A stretch of DNA of 64,000 nt from Polaribacter marinaquae. Lineage in GTDB: Bacteria > Bacteroidota > Bacteroidia > Flavobacteriales > Flavobacteriaceae. Under the pieces are notes generated by a model that was not told the DNA's origin, searched no databases, and was given only the letters and a program-made list of their open reading frames with translations. The DNA lies in contig NZ_CP150496.1 in NCBI RefSeq assembly GCF_038019025.1, positions 1,442,001 through 1,506,000 of the forward strand. Reading direction: 5' to 3'. Made by a program: the position numbers and the translations under genes. Shown here in pieces: positions 35,261-43,396 of this stretch. Every line of letters begins with the position of its first letter. Positions within the stretch are counted from its first letter, which is position 1.

Positions 35261-35370
35261 GATTTTTTTATCTTTTTTCACTAAAATAGTATTAGTAATT
35301 TCTAATAAGACTTAAAAAAAACTTAAAAGTTTAATTTGCTCGTTTAATTTTTTACTAGAACTAAAAAAGA

Positions 35371-36213
35371 TTATCCTCCCATTTTAATATTTATGCCATT
35401 TCCTAAATCCATACCATTTCTACTTTTAAATTTTTCCATTAATTCGTTAGACTTTTCTTCCTGAATTTTATTAAATTTTTTCTGACTAACTACCTTCCCT
35501 TTTTTTGGCTCTGTAATAGCTGTTTTTTCAGAAGGATTTATAATGATCTCTGTGCAAACAATTGTGGTTTTACCATCATTAATTTCTAAAATTAAACCAG
35601 GTAAACCTTGATAGTTATCAGGACCATGACTTAAAGGTATTTCTGGCGTATACCAAGCTGTTGTAGTTACCTTTTCTTTTGTAGTTTTTATTTCTGATTT
35701 ACCATCAACAAGCGTCATTTTTTTATTTTCAACTTCTTTTGTATAAGTTGCTTTATAACAGGTATACTTTCCAATATTTTTTGTTTCTGAAGACATTACC
35801 CAATCCTTTTTATTTATTTGATCTTTTATTAAAAAGCGTTTGCCTTGTATTTCTGTTTGTTTTGCGTATCGCTTTTCTTTTATATTTTTATACAAAAAAG
35901 CACTACTTCCACCACCAAAAGAAATCATTTTTATCTGAGCACCACCAACTTGAGTTCTTGGTGCACCTAATGCAACATCTTGTTTATAAACAGATTCATA
36001 TTTGTTAAAATCTAGATTATAGGTTTTCTGATTCATTTTTTGCAATCTAGCTTGTAGTTTTAACTTCATTTCATCTGACATTGTAGATTTTTTATCGTTG
36101 CCAAATTTAACGTTCGATTTTCTACTAGTTTTATAAATAGCTTTTCCTTGAAAATTTTGAGCATTGAATGATACTACCATCAAAAATGCAAATGTTGTTA
36201 ATAGTGTTTTCAT
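35371..36213 (-). CDS. GLPGLI family protein, copy 1
   Basis: The 280-residue protein has a signal peptide (MKTLLTTFAFLMVVSFNAQ) and the family core YQGLPGLILEINDGKTTIVC near 205-224, with AWYTPEIPLSHGP just before. It aligns with the copy downstream along its length, including FQGKA near the N-terminus, NIGKYTCYKATYTK in the middle and INPSEK after the core. It starts 12 bases after the small secreted protein gene. The tandem copies suggest related but distinct binding roles; the function is not known. Confidence 0.88.
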   Translation of the reverse strand: MKTLLTTFAFLMVVSFNAQNFQGKAIYKTSRKSNVKFGNDKKSTMSDEMKLKLQARLQKMNQKTYNLDFNKYESVYKQDVALGAPRTQVGGAQIKMISFGGGSSAFLYKNIKEKRYAKQTEIQGKRFLIKDQINKKDWVMSSETKNIGKYTCYKATYTKEVENKKMTLVDGKSEIKTTKEKVTTTAWYTPEIPLSHGPDNYQGLPGLILEINDGKTTIVCTEIIINPSEKTAITEPKKGKVVSQKKFNKIQEEKSNELMEKFKSRNGMDLGNGINIKMGG

Positions 36214-36225
36214 AATTTAGTGGTT

Positions 36226-36582
36226 TTAGTATTTTTTAGAAATTTTAATTAATGTCTTTATTATTTTTTTTGATTTATATATTAAAGAATCAATGTTTTT
36301 TGTTTCTCCAGAAACTTCCATTTTACCTTTAAATTTATTTTTAGAATCTTTCAAATCCAACTCAAAACTCAATGCAATTTTTTCATTAGGTTTATTGTGT
36401 TCAAAAATACTTTCAATGTCTTTCCAATTAATCTTTTCTAAATCTTTTACAGAAGTTGAAGTAAAAGCCAAAGAAGTTATTTTAGAAATTTCATCTTTAG
36501 AATAAGCTGCTTTTGTATTGCTTTCTTGTGCATTTATAAGTAGCGAAATAAAAAGTAAAAATAAAGTAGTTAGTTTTTTCAT
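36226..36582 (-). CDS. Small secreted protein of unknown function
   Basis: The start is placed at MKKLTTLFLLFISLLINAQ (36582), a clear signal peptide, giving 118 residues; the longer open frame has no signal sequence at its start. The mature part is Lys/Ser/Asp-rich with a predicted beta-rich middle (IALSFELDLKDSKNKFKGKM) and a basic helical end (KKIIKTLIKISKKY). I do not recognise a family. It is the first gene of the GLPGLI operon, closest to the tandem repeats that separate the operon from the histidine kinase. Confidence 0.75.
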   Translation of the reverse strand: MKKLTTLFLLFISLLINAQESNTKAAYSKDEISKITSLAFTSTSVKDLEKINWKDIESIFEHNKPNEKIALSFELDLKDSKNKFKGKMEVSGETKNIDSLIYKSKKIIKTLIKISKKY

Positions 36583-36608
36583 AATATTGTTTTTTAAATT
36601 GAACACTA

Positions 36609-36698
36609 CAAAGGTGCAACACAACAAAACAATTTATAGTTAACGAGTGTTAACGAGTGTTAACCGACTCATTTTATAATATTTAGAACCTATATTTG
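36609..36698. promoter_or_regulatory. Divergent promoters flanking a tandem 10-bp GTTAACGAGT repeat
   Basis: GTTAACGAGT occurs twice in a row (36639-36648, 36649-36658), followed by GTTAACCGAC (36659-36668). A -7-like CACCTTTG points left (36616-36609) toward the GLPGLI operon, and TATATTTG (36691-36698) points right toward the kinase. Each lies about 22 bp from the edge of the array. OmpR-type regulators bind such 10-bp repeats. Confidence 0.65.
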
Positions 36699-36702
36699 TA
36701 AC

Positions 36703-38301
36703 ATGACAAGTAAAAAACAAAAGTGGATTTTATACTTAATTACCATTACAATTTTTGCAACTATTGCTATACAATTCTATTGGAATTATAAAAACTACGA
36801 AGAAAATAAAAGACAGGTAACAAACGAAATTCAGTTAAGTTTAGACAATGCTGTAGAAGAATATTACTCTTCTTTGGCAAAAAGTAACTTCTTAACTATT
36901 ATAGAGAACAAGCCAAATAACAGTAAAACGATTGAAGAAAATTCTATCGGTAAAATTTTACAAAAGTTAAAAGAAAACAACTCTGAAAAAGTAAAACCAA
37001 AAGTTACTATCAATAATATAAAAATAACTTCTAATGATAACCTTTCTAAAGAAAAAATAGATTCTATGATGAATTCTACCAAGGAATTTGTTACTAATTT
37101 TAACACTAAAATAGACAGTGTAGTCGTAAAAAAACAGAAAAAAAGTAAAGTTTTAACGCAACTTTTAGATTCTAAACAAGGTATTACAATAAATAATGAT
37201 GGCTCTAAAACTAATGTAAAATATTTTAAGGGTAAAAAAGCAGCAGATAGCTTAAAGTTTTTAAAAAACATAAAACCAATTTTTATTTCTTTTATAGATG
37301 AAAGTATAGAATATGATAAGATAGATTCTTTAGTTGAAAAACAGTTATCACAAAAAAAGATAATTCTAAAAACAAGTTTTCATCATTTTAAAAATGATAC
37401 TTTATTTCATAAAACAAAAGATTCTATTTTAGATGAAGAGTTTTTTTCCGTTAGTTCTAAGTCTACCTACGTTAAAGACAACGAAGAGTTTAAACTGATC
37501 TACAACAACCCCAATATTGAAACTTTAAAACGAAGTACTTTGGGTATATTTTTATCTTTTTTACTATCATTAGCAGTAATTTACAGTCTATTTTATATGC
37601 TAAAAGTAATCAATCAACAAAAAGAATTGGCAATCATAAAAAACGATTTAATTAGTAATATAACACACGAATTTAAAACACCAATAGCCACAGTTGCTAC
37701 AGCCATAGAAGCCATAGAAAATTTTAATGTTTTAGATGATAAAGAAAAAACTAAAAAATACCTTTCGATGTCTTCTGTTCAACTAAAAAAATTGCATCAA
37801 ATGGTAGAAAAACTACTAGAAACTGCAACATTAGATAGTGAACAATTAATCTTAAAAAAAGAATCTATAGATATTACAAATACCATAGAGAAATTAGTAA
37901 ATAAACATCAATTTTTAAATACTGATAAAGAAATTAACTTTTCTACAAACCTAAAACCTATCTATTTAAATGTTGATAATTTTCATTTTGAAAATGCTGT
38001 TTCTAACTTAATAGATAATGCTGTTAAATATGGCGGCAATGCCATAGAAATTAATATCAATTCTATTTTAAATACCACAGAAATATCTGTTGCAGACAAT
38101 GGTAACGGAATCAACAAAAATCTACAAGATAAAATTTTTGATAAATTTTACAGAGTACCTAAAGGAAACACACACAATGTAAAAGGCTTTGGAATAGGAC
38201 TATATTACAGTAAAAAAATTATTGAAAAACATGCTGGTTCACTAACTTTATCTTCAACAAAAAACAACACAATATTTAAAATAAACTTGCCAAATGAATA
38301 A
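36703..38301 (+). CDS. Sensor histidine kinase
   Basis: The 532-residue kinase has a membrane helix at about 8-26, a Lys/Asp-rich periplasmic sensor of about 250 residues and a second helix at 280-300. The H-box SNITHEFKTPIAT has phospho-accepting His322. The ATP-binding domain shows N-box NLIDNAVKYGG, G1 DNGNGI, F-box FDKFYRVP and G2 GFGIGLYYSK. The sensor region is not a recognised domain. The coding region overlaps the response regulator gene by 8 bases. The -7 element ends four bases before the ATG, so the mRNA may be leaderless. Confidence 0.93.
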   Translation: MTSKKQKWILYLITITIFATIAIQFYWNYKNYEENKRQVTNEIQLSLDNAVEEYYSSLAKSNFLTIIENKPNNSKTIEENSIGKILQKLKENNSEKVKPKVTINNIKITSNDNLSKEKIDSMMNSTKEFVTNFNTKIDSVVVKKQKKSKVLTQLLDSKQGITINNDGSKTNVKYFKGKKAADSLKFLKNIKPIFISFIDESIEYDKIDSLVEKQLSQKKIILKTSFHHFKNDTLFHKTKDSILDEEFFSVSSKSTYVKDNEEFKLIYNNPNIETLKRSTLGIFLSFLLSLAVIYSLFYMLKVINQQKELAIIKNDLISNITHEFKTPIATVATAIEAIENFNVLDDKEKTKKYLSMSSVQLKKLHQMVEKLLETATLDSEQLILKKESIDITNTIEKLVNKHQFLNTDKEINFSTNLKPIYLNVDNFHFENAVSNLIDNAVKYGGNAIEININSILNTTEISVADNGNGINKNLQDKIFDKFYRVPKGNTHNVKGFGIGLYYSKKIIEKHAGSLTLSSTKNNTIFKINLPNE

Positions 38302-38971
38302 TATAAAAGTTTTACTTGCAGAAGACGAAGCTAGTTTAGGTATGATTGTAAAAGAAAGTTTAGAAACTAGAAATTTTACAGTATTTCATGCAGAAAACGG
38401 TAAAATTGCACTCGAAAAATATCAGAAAGAAAAACCAGATATTTTAGTTTTAGATGTAATGATGCCAATTAAAGATGGTTTTACACTTGCCAAAGAAATT
38501 AGAGCAGAAAACAAACATATTCCTATTATATTTCTTACCGCAAAATCGCAAACGTCTGATGTTTTAGAAGGATTTAATAATGGAGGCAACGATTATTTAA
38601 AAAAGCCATTTTCTATGGAAGAATTAATTGTAAGAATTAAAGCTTTGCTAAATAGAATTGAACTAAAAACTGATACAGAAAATATAAAAATTGGAAATTA
38701 CTTATTTAATTTAACGAAACAAACTCTTACTTTTTCTGAGGAAGAGCAACAACTTACACACAGAGAAGCGCAATTATTATTCTATCTTTTCGAAAAGAAA
38801 AATGAAGTTTTAGACAGAACTTTTATTTTAAATAAATTATGGGGAAACGATGATTTTTTTAATGCAAGAAGTATGGATGTTTTTATTTCTAAATTAAGAA
38901 AGAAATTAAACCAGGATGAAAATATTCAAATAATTAATGTGCGTGGTTTTGGTTATAAATTAATTTGTTAA
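38294..38971 (+). CDS. OmpR-family response regulator
   Basis: The 225-residue protein has a receiver domain with acidic AEDEA (9-13), phospho-acceptor Asp54 in VLDVMMP, the switch Thr in FLTAKS and Lys in KKPFS, followed by a winged-helix Trans_reg_C domain (about 127-225, ending VRGFGYKLI). It is translationally coupled to the kinase by an 8-base overlap. The tandem 10-bp repeats upstream of the kinase are a natural binding site for a protein of this class, so it probably controls both its own operon and the GLPGLI operon. Confidence 0.94.
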   Translation: MNNIKVLLAEDEASLGMIVKESLETRNFTVFHAENGKIALEKYQKEKPDILVLDVMMPIKDGFTLAKEIRAENKHIPIIFLTAKSQTSDVLEGFNNGGNDYLKKPFSMEELIVRIKALLNRIELKTDTENIKIGNYLFNLTKQTLTFSEEEQQLTHREAQLLFYLFEKKNEVLDRTFILNKLWGNDDFFNARSMDVFISKLRKKLNQDENIQIINVRGFGYKLIC

Positions 38972-39024
38972 TTATAAAATTTATGTACCTTTATCCACCG
39001 TTTTAATTTTATACCTTTTTATAT

Positions 39025-39639
39025 ATGCACGTTGCAATTGCAGGAAATATTGGCGCTGGTAAAACTACGCTAACCAAACTTTTAGCGAAACATTACAATT
39101 GGAAACCTCATTTTGAAGCTGTTGATGAAAATCCTTATTTAGATGATTTTTACACAGAGATGGAGCGCTGGTCTTTTAATTTACAAGTATATTTTTTAAA
39201 TAGTAGATTTAGACAGATCTTAGAACTAAGAGAATCTGGACAAAACATTATACAAGACAGAACTATTTATGAAGATGCTCATATTTTTGCACCAAACTTA
39301 CACGCAATGGGCTTAATGACAAATAGAGATTTTAGCAATTATTCTTCTTTATTTGAATTGATGGAAAATTTAGTACAACCACCGGATTTATTAATTTATT
39401 TACGTGCAGATATTTCTACTTTGGTTGGCCAAATACACAAACGTGGTAGAGAATATGAAAACTCTATTTCTATTGATTATTTAAGCAGACTAAACGAGCG
39501 TTATGAAGCTTTTATTTCTAAATATACCAAAGGAAAGTTATTAGTTATAGATGTTGATAATTTAGATTTTGTTAAAAATCAAGAAGATTTAGGATATATT
39601 ATAGATCGAATAGATTCTCAAATTAATGGTTTATTTTAA
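39025..39639 (+). CDS. Deoxynucleoside kinase
   Basis: The 204-residue enzyme phosphorylates deoxynucleosides for nucleotide salvage. The P-loop GNIGAGKT is at 7-14, the substrate-binding DENPYLDDFY at about 34-43 and the DRT motif in IIQDRTIYED (about 74-83), with a lid Arg cluster in HKRGREYE. It belongs to the dNK/dCK/dGK group rather than thymidine kinase type II, which is also encoded here (tdk). The specific base cannot be read from the sequence. It is followed by a strong bidirectional terminator. Confidence 0.9.
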   Translation: MHVAIAGNIGAGKTTLTKLLAKHYNWKPHFEAVDENPYLDDFYTEMERWSFNLQVYFLNSRFRQILELRESGQNIIQDRTIYEDAHIFAPNLHAMGLMTNRDFSNYSSLFELMENLVQPPDLLIYLRADISTLVGQIHKRGREYENSISIDYLSRLNERYEAFISKYTKGKLLVIDVDNLDFVKNQEDLGYIIDRIDSQINGLF

Positions 39640-39657
39640 TTGAGAATTACTAGAAAC

Positions 39658-39694
39658 AAAAAAGGGAGAAATTTTAAAATTTCTCCCTTTTTTT
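39658..39694. terminator. Bidirectional terminator between the kinase gene and metB
   Basis: A perfect palindrome with arms of 18 bases (39658-39675 and 39676-39693), GC-containing in GGGAG/CTCCC, and A/T-rich ends on both strands. Confidence 0.9.
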
Positions 39695-39706
39695 GTGTCT
39701 TAAATA

Positions 39707-40849
39707 TTATGCTTGTAAAGCATTTTCTAGATCTTGTATTAAATCTTCTACATCTTCTATACCAACACTTAAACGAATTAAAGAATCTGTAATACCAATT
39801 TTTAAACGTTCTTCTTCTGGTATTGATGCATGCGACATTGTTGCAGAATGGTTTGCTAAACTTTCTACACCTCCTAAAGATTCTGCCAAAGTAAATAACT
39901 TTGTGTTTTCTAAAAATTTAAAAGCAGCTTCTTTAGTTTCTTCTTTTAAAGAGAAAGAAACCATTCCGCCGAAGTCTTTCATTTGTTTTTTTGCTAATTC
40001 AAAATTTGGATGTTCTGCTAAACCAGGATAATAAACTTTACCAACTTTTGGATGATTTTTAAGAAAATTAGCAATTACTTTACCATTTTCGCAATGACGT
40101 TGGATTCTAATATGCAAGGTTTTTATACCTCTTAGAGCCAAAAAAGAATCCATTGGACCTGCAATTGCGCCTGCAGCAAATTGAATAAAATGAATTTCTT
40201 CTGCTAATTTAGCATCTTTAACCATTAATGCGCCCATAATAATGTCTGAATGCCCACCAAGATATTTTGTGGCAGAATGCATTACAATATCCGCACCTAA
40301 ATTTAAAGGTTGCTGTAAATAAGGCGTTGCAAATGTATTGTCTACTGCTATTAAAATTTCGTTATTAATTTCTTTTACAGCATTAGAAATTGCATTTATA
40401 TCTGCAATTTTCATTAACGGATTTGTTGGTGTTTCTAACCAAATTAACTTGGTATTCTCAGTAATTTTATCTGTAATATTTTTTAAACTATCTGTATCTA
40501 CAAAAGAAAATTCTAGACCATATTTTTGAAATAATTTTGTAAACATTCTATACGTTCCGCCATACAAATCGTCTCCTGCAATTATTTCGTCTCCGGGTTT
40601 TAAAAGTCTTAAAACTGCGTCTATTGCAGCTAAACCAGATGAAAAAGCAAAACCTTTTGTACCATTTTCTATTGCAGCAAAACTATCTTCTAAAGCTTTT
40701 CTTGTTGGATTTTCTCCTCTTGAATAATGAAATTCTTGATCTGGGTTTGTTTGTGCGTATGTTGATGTTTGAAAAATTGGCGGCATAATTGCGCCTGTTG
40801 ATTTTTCTGGTTTTTGGCCTCCGTGAATAGTTTTTGTATTAAATTTCAT
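39707..40849 (-). CDS. metB: Cystathionine gamma-synthase or related trans-sulfuration enzyme
   Basis: The 380-residue PLP enzyme of the Cys/Met metabolism family has the PLP lysine Lys195 in HSATKYLGGHSD, the phosphate-binding SSGLAAI near 70-76, and the active-site Tyr region HYSRGENPTR (41-50). SLGGVESL and GITDSLIRLSVGIED near the C-terminus are typical. Cystathionine gamma-synthase, cystathionine gamma-lyase and methionine gamma-lyase are hard to separate by eye; the name is the most likely, not certain. The upstream region holds a structured RNA-like element. Confidence 0.85.
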   Translation of the reverse strand: MKFNTKTIHGGQKPEKSTGAIMPPIFQTSTYAQTNPDQEFHYSRGENPTRKALEDSFAAIENGTKGFAFSSGLAAIDAVLRLLKPGDEIIAGDDLYGGTYRMFTKLFQKYGLEFSFVDTDSLKNITDKITENTKLIWLETPTNPLMKIADINAISNAVKEINNEILIAVDNTFATPYLQQPLNLGADIVMHSATKYLGGHSDIIMGALMVKDAKLAEEIHFIQFAAGAIAGPMDSFLALRGIKTLHIRIQRHCENGKVIANFLKNHPKVGKVYYPGLAEHPNFELAKKQMKDFGGMVSFSLKEETKEAAFKFLENTKLFTLAESLGGVESLANHSATMSHASIPEEERLKIGITDSLIRLSVGIEDVEDLIQDLENALQA

Positions 40850-40897
40850 TGTTTGATAGCTTTTAACTTCTAATTGCTAATAACCAGCAAATAGTTT

Positions 40898-40992
40898 AGC
40901 CCAGATTGAACGGTTTGTTTGAGCTCTTTTTAGCTGTAAATTTTAAAAAAATTTACAGCTAAAAAAGCGAGTAGTGAAAGCTGGAAATAGCT
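40898..40992. ncRNA. Structured intergenic element resembling the Flavo-1 RNA motif
   Basis: A 17-bp perfect hairpin (40927-40943 with 40949-40965) is enclosed by flanks that also pair: AGC and CCAG at 40898-40904 against CTGG and GCT at 40981-40992. The flanks contain GAACGGTTTGTTTGAGCTC and GCGAGTAGTGAAAGC. From memory, many flavobacterial intergenic regions carry this framework around a variable hairpin, and the Rfam Flavo-1 family looks similar. The transcribed strand is not known. Confidence 0.5.
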
Positions 40993-41001
40993 TCTAAAAA
41001 A

Positions 41002-41457
41002 TTATAAAAATTTCTTTATAGATCTTATAATTCCGTAGTGAATTCCTTCGTGAAAATTGTTAAAAGCAATTGCATTTTCTATAGAGCTTAATACAAAACC
41101 TGTGCTTGTTGGGTATTCTGTAAATTCTTTAAAAATACCAGCTTCGAAATCTTCTTCTAAAGTATCTGGCAAACCTATTAAAAGTTCTTTTACTTCTTCG
41201 AATTCTTCTTCTGTAAATTGTTTTGTTGGTACAGTTCCTTTTTTAAAATCTGTAATTAAATCATCTGGACACAGACAGTTTAAACCCGACATTTTGTAAT
41301 GTAATAATTGTTGTGTGACTACTAAATGAGCAACATTCCAAGCAATATTGTTTTTAAATCCTGCAGGAATTACATGAATTTGCTCTAATGTTAAACCTTC
41401 TAATTCTTTTATTACTAAATCGCGAGATTTTCTTAAAACATCGAATTGTGTCTTCAT
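41002..41457 (-). CDS. DinB family protein
   Basis: The 151-residue all-helical protein matches the DinB/YfiT four-helix fold. Metal-ligand histidines are visible: WNVAHLVV (His about 44) and the pair in NNFHEGIHYG (about 135 and 139). Members include bacillithiol- or mycothiol-dependent transferases and many uncharacterised proteins. The function here is unknown. It is divergent from the ArsC-like gene and the two promoters interlock. Confidence 0.85.
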   Translation of the reverse strand: MKTQFDVLRKSRDLVIKELEGLTLEQIHVIPAGFKNNIAWNVAHLVVTQQLLHYKMSGLNCLCPDDLITDFKKGTVPTKQFTEEEFEEVKELLIGLPDTLEEDFEAGIFKEFTEYPTSTGFVLSSIENAIAFNNFHEGIHYGIIRSIKKFL

Positions 41458-41466
41458 TTTTTATGT

Positions 41467-41488
41467 TATTTTTGAGTAAACAAATATA
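41467..41488. promoter_or_regulatory. Interlocking divergent promoters of dinB-like and arsC-like genes
   Basis: TATTTTTG at 41467-41474 reads right toward the ArsC-like gene, and TATATTTG (41488-41481 on the minus strand) reads left toward the DinB gene. Each -7 element lies just inside the other transcript, so simultaneous use is unlikely. Confidence 0.5.
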
Positions 41489-41498
41489 ATCGATTCCT

Positions 41499-41846
41499 AT
41501 GAGAAAAGTCTATTTTTTACAAACTTGTGATACTTGTAAACGTATTTTAAAAGAGGTAAATACAGATGGTTTTGAGCGACAAGAAATAAAAGGAAATCCT
41601 GTAAATGTTGCGCAATTAGAAGAAATGCACAAGCTTGCGGGTAGTTATGAGGCGTTGTTTAATAAACGTGCGAAATTATATAAAGCTATGGATTTAAAAA
41701 ATCAGGAAATTTCTGAGGCAGATTACAGGCAATATATTTTAGATGAATATACTTTTTTAAAACGACCTGTTTTTATTGTTGATAACGAAATTTTTATTGG
41801 AAATAGTAAAAAAGTGGTTGCAGAATTAAAAGAGAAGATTGGTTAA
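41499..41846 (+). CDS. ArsC/Spx-family thioredoxin-fold protein
   Basis: The 115-residue protein begins MRKVYFLQTCDTCKRIL, with a CxxC pair at 10 and 13 in the position of the ArsC/Spx active site, followed by KGNPVNVAQL. The C-terminal FLKRPVFIVDNEIFIG contains the conserved Arg-Pro seen in ArsC-like folds. It could be an arsenate-reductase-like enzyme or a redox protein; there are no ars genes nearby, so an arsenic role is not supported. Confidence 0.85.
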   Translation: MRKVYFLQTCDTCKRILKEVNTDGFERQEIKGNPVNVAQLEEMHKLAGSYEALFNKRAKLYKAMDLKNQEISEADYRQYILDEYTFLKRPVFIVDNEIFIGNSKKVVAELKEKIG

Positions 41847-41863
41847 ATCTTCTCTTTTGTTTT

Positions 41864-42340
41864 TTATCTAGATGTTACTTCTATGTTTGAAGATGATATC
41901 ATTGCTGCTAATTCTTCTTTAGTAATTTTAGTTTTTAAACCGAATAACACTAATTTATCGTTATTACTGTTTGCTCTAATTATAATTTCTCTAATAAGAT
42001 TGTTTTTTTCTACAAAATACAATTCTGCTTTACTACCATTGTCTTTAACTCGAACATAGGTTTTTAAATTATTTCTTCTTTTAAACTTTTTAAAGCCTTT
42101 TGCAACAGTATAATCATCATTATTAAAAACCATAAGTTTAAAATCGCTCGATTTTTTAATAACATTCATTAAATCGCTATCATCTTCATCATCTAAAAAT
42201 GAACCTGCCAAGGATGCAGATAAATTTATAGAAAAAGTAGATTTCTCTTTATTTGATTTATAAAATTTTTCGAAAGCGGCATCTTGTGCCGAAGTTGCTG
42301 TAATAATAAAAGCGAAAAGAATTGTGGCTATATTTTTCAT
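41864..42340 (-). CDS. DUF4252 family secreted protein
   Basis: The 158-residue protein has a signal peptide (MKNIATILFAFIITATSAQ) and a mature region matching DUF4252: FEKFYKSNKEKSTFSINLS near the start and KKSSDFKLMVFNND in the middle, then a C-terminal ITKEELAAMI. The family is found in Bacteroidetes with unknown function, often beside sigma-factor or anti-sigma genes; none is seen here. The segment GSFLDDEDDSDLM is strongly acidic. Confidence 0.82.
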   Translation of the reverse strand: MKNIATILFAFIITATSAQDAAFEKFYKSNKEKSTFSINLSASLAGSFLDDEDDSDLMNVIKKSSDFKLMVFNNDDYTVAKGFKKFKRRNNLKTYVRVKDNGSKAELYFVEKNNLIREIIIRANSNNDKLVLFGLKTKITKEELAAMISSSNIEVTSR

Positions 42341-42405
42341 AATTAGTAGGTTTTAAATTTAAGACGACTACTAATTAATTTTGTTACAGAGTTTTACCTT
42401 AATTA

Positions 42406-43386
42406 CTAATTCTGATATACTTTTATAAGGTTTTCTGCTTCTTTTAAGGCACTCCAGTTTTTTAAAATCTCTTCTCTTGCTTGTTTACCTAAAAGTGGTA
42501 ATTCTCCGTTTATAGAACTTTCAAGTAGTTTTTCTAATTCGCTGCTATTACCTGAGGCAAACAAATAACCATTTTTTGTGTTTTCTATTAATGATGAATG
42601 TACGCCTACTTCTTTTGTTGCAATAACAGAACATCCGCATGACATTGCCTCTGCGGTTACCAAAGAAAATCCTTCAGAAAAACTTGGTACAACTGCTATT
42701 TTTGATGCTTGATAATATGATAATATATCTGGAGTTTCGTTAACAAAATAAACTTGTTCGTTAACCTTTTGCTCTTTTGCAATTTGTTGTAATTCTTCTA
42801 AAAATGCAGGTTTATCTACTTTACCCACTATTACCAAAGCCCAGTTTTTATGATTTTTTAAAATTTTAGCAGCTTTTAGCAATGTTACTTGTCCTTTGGC
42901 TTTTCTAACTCTACCTGCACATAAAATAATATGATCTTGTTTTATATTTTTTAAAGTAACATTTTCTTTAGGCTTAAAATAATCTACATCTACTCCGTGA
43001 CCAACAACTGTATTTTTAATACCCAATTTTTGACTCATACTATTTATCAAAGTAACAACTTTATCTGCTTTTTTTAGCAGTTTCATTGTTAAACCAGAAG
43101 GAACAGTTTCTGCATGTCTTGTTGCTACTAATTTAAATTTTGCGCCCAAAAACCTAAAAAAAAGCATACGCATAATTTCGTTATTACGATGACAATGCAC
43201 AACAACTTCTCTATCAGAAAACAATAACTTTCTTAGCTCTTTGGTCTTAATATGTGTGCCTTTTGCACCATATCCGTATAGATACGTTTCGTATGTATCA
43301 GAAAAAAAAGGTAAAACATTTTCTATACTTCTTGTAACACCAGTTCTGCGTTTATGAAAATGTGTATGTATTAAAATTGGTTTCAA
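42406..43386 (-). CDS. Glycosyltransferase family 4 protein
   Basis: The 326-residue cytoplasmic enzyme has an N-terminal Rossmann domain (MKPILIHTHFHKRRTGVTRS) and a GT4-type C-terminal domain. That domain shows ILCAGRVRKAKG (about 154-165), VPSFSEGFSLVTAEAMSCGC (about 234-253) with the nucleotide-sugar Glu-x7-Glu motif, and IATKEVG. It probably transfers a sugar in cell-surface polysaccharide or LPS synthesis; acceptor and donor are unknown. It begins 10 bases after the acidic hypothetical gene, so the two are likely co-transcribed. Confidence 0.88.
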   Translation of the reverse strand: MKPILIHTHFHKRRTGVTRSIENVLPFFSDTYETYLYGYGAKGTHIKTKELRKLLFSDREVVVHCHRNNEIMRMLFFRFLGAKFKLVATRHAETVPSGLTMKLLKKADKVVTLINSMSQKLGIKNTVVGHGVDVDYFKPKENVTLKNIKQDHIILCAGRVRKAKGQVTLLKAAKILKNHKNWALVIVGKVDKPAFLEELQQIAKEQKVNEQVYFVNETPDILSYYQASKIAVVPSFSEGFSLVTAEAMSCGCSVIATKEVGVHSSLIENTKNGYLFASGNSSELEKLLESSINGELPLLGKQAREEILKNWSALKEAENLIKVYQN

Positions 43387-43396
43387 ATAAATGGTT

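Noticed and set aside
39693..40031. Plus-strand open frame of 112 codons over metB
   Set aside because: It is antisense to the conserved C-terminal part of metB; its Ser/Lys-rich composition is that of a shadow frame.
41499..41846. Arsenate resistance locus
   Set aside because: Only a single ArsC/Spx-fold gene is present, with no arsR, acr3 or arsB nearby.
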